Source of the DNA: Phycisphaerales bacterium
GTDB taxonomy: Bacteria; Planctomycetota; Phycisphaerae; Tepidisphaerales; Tepidisphaeraceae
DNA: 64,000 nucleotides
Reading direction: 5' to 3'
Assembly: GCA_020847375.1 (NCBI GenBank)
Contig: JADLCB010000011.1
Coordinates: 248,001 to 312,000 of the forward strand
Below are positions 61,031-64,000 of this stretch, one piece after another. The translations under genes were made by a program, and so were the position numbers. Below the pieces are notes generated by a model, which ran no database searches, had not been told where the DNA came from, and saw only the letters and a program-made list of their open reading frames with translations. Position 1 is the first letter of the stretch. Each line of letters starts with the position of its first letter.

Positions 61031-62266
61031 TCACATCTCCGCGATTTTCACGACCCGCCCCTGCCGGCGTGATTGTTCTGCGGCAAAGACGATCGTGTGT
61101 GTCTTGAGGGATTCCTGCGCGTTGGCCACGATCTGCGAATCATCGCGCGAGTGCAGTGCCAGCAACCATTCACGCACCACCCGCTGATCGCCCCCGCCGT
61201 GGCTGCCGGCTTCTTCACCAAAGGTAATCGTCTGAGTATCGCCGGTGGCAAAGGTGTACATCGTCAATTGTTCATTAACCAATCGCAATTCGCCCTTGGT
61301 TCCGTGGACGCGGATCTGCCGGCCAAGCCCGTGGCTGAAACCAGTCATGGTGAAGGTGACGGTGATATCGTCAGCGAACTGCATCGCTACGACCTGATGA
61401 TCAACGACATCGTTATCGCATTTCCAGACGCATCGGCCGTACGGGCCGGTTTTGATCGCCTGCAGATGCGCCTCATAACTGTGATCAGCGCTTACGATCG
61501 CCGCCGGCCATTGGGTACGGTCCCCCTGGACATATTGCTTGATGGCGGTGAACTCACACGTTGGCTCGATGGCGCAAGCTGTACAACGCTCACCACTTCC
61601 GGCTGGCGCATTGGCCCGCGTAAAGAACGACAAATGCCCATAGGACATGACCGACAGGCAGGGTTGATTGACGAGATAGCTGGTGTAGTCAATGTCGTGG
61701 CAGCTCTTGGCCAGTAGCATGAAGGTGCTGCGGCCTTCATTGCCCCAGTTGCCGCGAACAAAGCTGTGCGCCTGATGGAAAAGCCCGACCGGTTCGAGTT
61801 GATCCACCGTCATCACCCGCCCGATTGCGCCGCTGACAACCATGTCGCGCAGCGTGCGCATATTTTTAACGTAACGCAACGAATGGCAGACGGCGACGAT
61901 TCCGCCGTTGCTGGCCCGCTGGGCTGCTTCGATGGCCCGGCAGTCTTCCAGCGTGGTTGCCATCGGCTTTTCCAGCATGAGGTCGTACCCAAGTTTCAAA
62001 CACGCCACGGCTGGAGTCACGTGATCCTGATCCATCGTCGAGATAACCACGGCATCACACATCTTCGGTTTGGAGATGAATTCGCGCCAGTCCGTAAAAA
62101 CCATCGCGGGATCAAGCGCATATTCCCTGGCGAAGTCTTCACGATAGGCTTGGCGCGGTTCAGCCACCGCGACCACTTTGGCCAGATGCGAATAAAGCTG
62201 AATGGCGTTGCCAAACATCTTTCCACGATCCCCAACGCCCAGAATTGCGATTGTTTTCGGTTTCAT
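61031..62266 (-). CDS. Gfo/Idh/MocA-family oxidoreductase
   Basis: A 411-aa NAD(P)-dependent oxidoreductase. The Rossmann motif is AILGVGDRGKMFG near 5. DYEKP-type motif LMLEKPMATTLEDCRAIEAA near 91 provides the catalytic Lys. The C-terminal half is the GFO_IDH_MocA_C beta-sheet domain, with a Cys pair (RCTACA) near 232. The substrate is probably a sugar or inositol derivative. GGAG and AGGTGAT precede ATG 62266; GTG 62281 is in frame upstream. Converges on the ribokinase gene; whether they share a pathway is not known. Confidence 0.88.
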   Translation of the reverse strand: MKPKTIAILGVGDRGKMFGNAIQLYSHLAKVVAVAEPRQAYREDFAREYALDPAMVFTDWREFISKPKMCDAVVISTMDQDHVTPAVACLKLGYDLMLEKPMATTLEDCRAIEAAQRASNGGIVAVCHSLRYVKNMRTLRDMVVSGAIGRVMTVDQLEPVGLFHQAHSFVRGNWGNEGRSTFMLLAKSCHDIDYTSYLVNQPCLSVMSYGHLSFFTRANAPAGSGERCTACAIEPTCEFTAIKQYVQGDRTQWPAAIVSADHSYEAHLQAIKTGPYGRCVWKCDNDVVDHQVVAMQFADDITVTFTMTGFSHGLGRQIRVHGTKGELRLVNEQLTMYTFATGDTQTITFGEEAGSHGGGDQRVVREWLLALHSRDDSQIVANAQESLKTHTIVFAAEQSRRQGRVVKIAEM

Positions 62267-62571
62267 ATCACCTGACTCCACAGTAATTTTGATTTCGCTT
62301 GAAAACAGATCATCAGCTTAACACCACCGGCTTAATTGTCGATCGCCACAATCGATACTTACGCAGTTGTATCGTCGGAATAGCGGCAAATCAAAACTAT
62401 CATGCGGCCATTGCAGTTGGTCAATCTTGATCCGTATGCGGCAGCGCATCGCCCTTTTGAGGACGTAAATGCTCGTTAACGGATCCGAATCAGACTGGTT
62501 GAACCTCACGCAATTAACTGTATATGCCGATAATGCCAACAAGGTTCAGAAAATTATTCTGGGCTGAGTGT

Positions 62572-63597
62572 ATGAAGAAATTGCGCATTATGGTTCTGGT
62601 GCATGAAGACCTTATCCCTCCCGATTCGATCGAAGGGATGGGCTTGGAAGCAGTTGCGCAAATTCGCACTGAATTCGATGTTTGCAGCCATCTGCGCAAT
62701 CTGGGGCATGATGTAAAACCACTGGGCGTGCGCGAAGATCTGGGGATCATTAAATCCACGGTGGAGGATTACCGCCCGCATGTCTGTTTCAATCTGCTGG
62801 AAGAATTTCACGGAATTGGCTGCTACGACCAGCATGTGGTGAGTTATCTTGAACTGCTCAAGCAGCCCTACACCGGGTCAAACCCGCGCGGTTTGACGCT
62901 GGCGCGCGACAAAGCCCTGACCAAAAAAATTCTCAGCTATCATCAGATTCCCGTGCCGAAGTTTGAGGTTTTCCCGCAAAATCGCGCGATTCGTCGCCCT
63001 GATTGGCTGCTTTTTCCGTTGGTGGTTAAAAGTGTGACCGAGGAAGGATCAGCCGGAATTTCCCAGGCATCGGTGGTTCATAACGACAAGCAACTGACCG
63101 ATCGGGTTGAATACGTTCACGCGGTTCTGGGAACGGCGGCCATTGCTGAACAGTATATCGAAGGGCGCGAGCTATACGTCGCGATGATGGGCAATCGTAA
63201 ACTTCAGACCTTCCCGATCTGGGAGCTTTGTCTGGCCAATTTACCGCAAGGCACGCCACGAATCGCAACCTCACGGGTGAAATGGGATGAAACCTATCAA
63301 CAAAAACACGGGATCGTATCGCAGGCGGCAGCTGATCTGCCACAAAAGGCTGAAGAACACATCGCCAATCTCTGCAAGGACATTTATCGCTCGCTGGACT
63401 TGTCGGGTTACGCCCGTATCGACCTGCGTCTGACCCCGGACGGCGAGGTATATCTGTTAGAAGCCAACCCAAACCCCCAGATTGCCCGTGGGGAAGATTT
63501 TGCCGATTCTGCTGCAGCCGGGGGTATTGAATACGAGACGTTGCTGCAAAAAATCGTTACACTCGGATTAAATTATGAACCGTTAGGTCTGGCATAA
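62572..63597 (+). CDS. ATP-grasp ligase, D-Ala-D-Ala-ligase-like
   Basis: A 341-aa ATP-grasp protein. The N-terminal preATP-grasp part has IMVLVHEDLIPP and FNLLEEFHG in place of the usual Ddl start. The ATP-grasp core shows TGSNPRGLTLARDK near 103 (Ddl-like lid region), VVKSVTEEGSAGISQ near 150 and AEQYIEGREL near 191. The C-terminal block ARIDLRLTPDGEVYLLEANPNPQI supplies the metal-binding Glu and Asn. A D-Ala-D-Ala ligase function is possible, but the N-terminus departs from canonical Ddl, so another dipeptide or amino-acid ligase is plausible. ATG 62572 begins MKKLRIMVL. Confidence 0.78.
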   Translation: MKKLRIMVLVHEDLIPPDSIEGMGLEAVAQIRTEFDVCSHLRNLGHDVKPLGVREDLGIIKSTVEDYRPHVCFNLLEEFHGIGCYDQHVVSYLELLKQPYTGSNPRGLTLARDKALTKKILSYHQIPVPKFEVFPQNRAIRRPDWLLFPLVVKSVTEEGSAGISQASVVHNDKQLTDRVEYVHAVLGTAAIAEQYIEGRELYVAMMGNRKLQTFPIWELCLANLPQGTPRIATSRVKWDETYQQKHGIVSQAAADLPQKAEEHIANLCKDIYRSLDLSGYARIDLRLTPDGEVYLLEANPNPQIARGEDFADSAAAGGIEYETLLQKIVTLGLNYEPLGLA

Positions 63598-63820
63598 TCA
63601 CGAGTTACGCGCAAAATACTGTTCATTTGCATCGCTTGGTATTGAGTCGCGGTTTTTATTGAGAATCAGCACGGGCCAAGGTCGTTTCGACTCCTCTACC
63701 AGCTAACGTCAACGGCATGGGCGTGTCTAGTCATAACAGAACGCTAAAATACTCTGTCGGTTGGACAGAATTGTGTGACAACAAATGACCTTTGTAGTGG
63801 TTGTTCGGAGTTGATATTTA

Positions 63821-64000
63821 ATGCGATGGTGGGTTTTCATCTCGGCGGTTTCGATCAGCTTGGCTGTGGGGCTAAGTGGTGGCGCTGCGTGGGTGTCAGC
63901 TCAGACGGGCACGGTGGTTGATACGCGCCTGGTTCAGATTCGGGCAGCCAGCGCTGACGCGATGGCCAGCTTGCAGCAACAGATTGGCACGATGGTGCTG
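63821..64000 (+). CDS. Start of a secreted protein, cut by the window end
   Basis: The first 60 codons encode MRWW followed by a hydrophobic signal peptide (residues about 5-26) with an Ala-rich cleavage zone (AWVSAQ). The next part is helical (RLVQIRAASADAMASLQQQI). GGAG about eleven bases upstream supports the ATG. The rest lies beyond the window, so function cannot be judged. Confidence 0.65.
   Translation, partial: MRWWVFISAVSISLAVGLSGGAAWVSAQTGTVVDTRLVQIRAASADAMASLQQQIGTMVL

Noticed and set aside
1-64000. rRNA, tRNA, tmRNA, SRP RNA, CRISPR arrays and transposases
   Set aside because: I looked through the intergenic gaps and saw no convincing cloverleaf, repeat-spacer array or transposase; small RNAs cannot be excluded without a covariance search.

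Overview
The window is a dense stretch of bacterial chromosome with moderate GC content. It most resembles a planctomycete, probably of the Phycisphaerae type. The pointers are a DNA topoisomerase VI subunit pair, a small basic protein of the type shared by the Planctomycetes-Verrucomicrobia-Chlamydiae group, a clade II (nosB-containing) nitrous oxide reductase cluster, GlnRS plus the homodimeric GlyRS, several TPR lipoproteins, and frequent GTG/TTG starts. The phylum call is an inference from gene content. I saw no rRNA, tRNA or CRISPR array.

Layout. 1-6261 (+): nitrous oxide respiration. It holds nosZ (5' end outside the window), a strong terminator, then the tightly overlapping nosB-nosD-nosF-nosY and a CusF-SCO copper protein. 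6316-7513 (-): scpB and an EVE-domain gene. 7625-10397: an apparently acquired segment bounded by two near-identical 38-bp repeats. It carries a left-handed beta-helix acyltransferase, a ceramidase-like hydrolase and a 40-codon relic of precorrin-2 dehydrogenase (siroheme synthesis). 10607-14193: a class V aminotransferase, murB, a thioredoxin-like gene and a small membrane protein. 14277-17575 (-): topoisomerase VI genes top6B-top6A.

18065-30251 (+): an orphan sugar-type ABC ATPase, then the translation cluster nusA-infB-ylxP-rbfA with a degenerate HhH-GPD protein, hisG, a 913-aa TPR lipoprotein and a YebC-family gene. 30339-34946 (-): a SirB1-like protein and a wecA/wzy-type exopolysaccharide pair. 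35061-40076 (+): glnS, bioB, a 3-ketoacyl synthase and a membrane protein. 40111-43231 (-): rpsT-glyS-DUF3524 glycosyltransferase. 43509-44931 (+): rsmE and a membrane protein. 45043-46302 (-): a coiled-coil protein and the PVC small basic protein. 46487-47209 (+): a methyltransferase.

47327-56267 (-) is a run of seven genes: a DUF2092-TlpA fusion, a Gln-rich membrane protein, a DHH phosphoesterase, a TPR lipoprotein, fabI, a parvulin lipoprotein and an alanine/LL-DAP-type aminotransferase. 56488-64000 is mixed: a pteridine-reductase-like SDR, a DUF89 phosphatase, a DinB protein, an SDR, a ribokinase, a Gfo/Idh/MocA oxidoreductase, a D-Ala-D-Ala-ligase-like ATP-grasp protein and the start of a secreted protein.

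The genes are mostly housekeeping: translation, segregation, cell wall, fatty acids and cofactors. The accessory material is the nos cluster and the 7.6-10.4 kb island. A recurring feature is a -10-like hexamer only 6-8 nt before the ATG with no Shine-Dalgarno sequence, at seven loci, which suggests leaderless transcripts.
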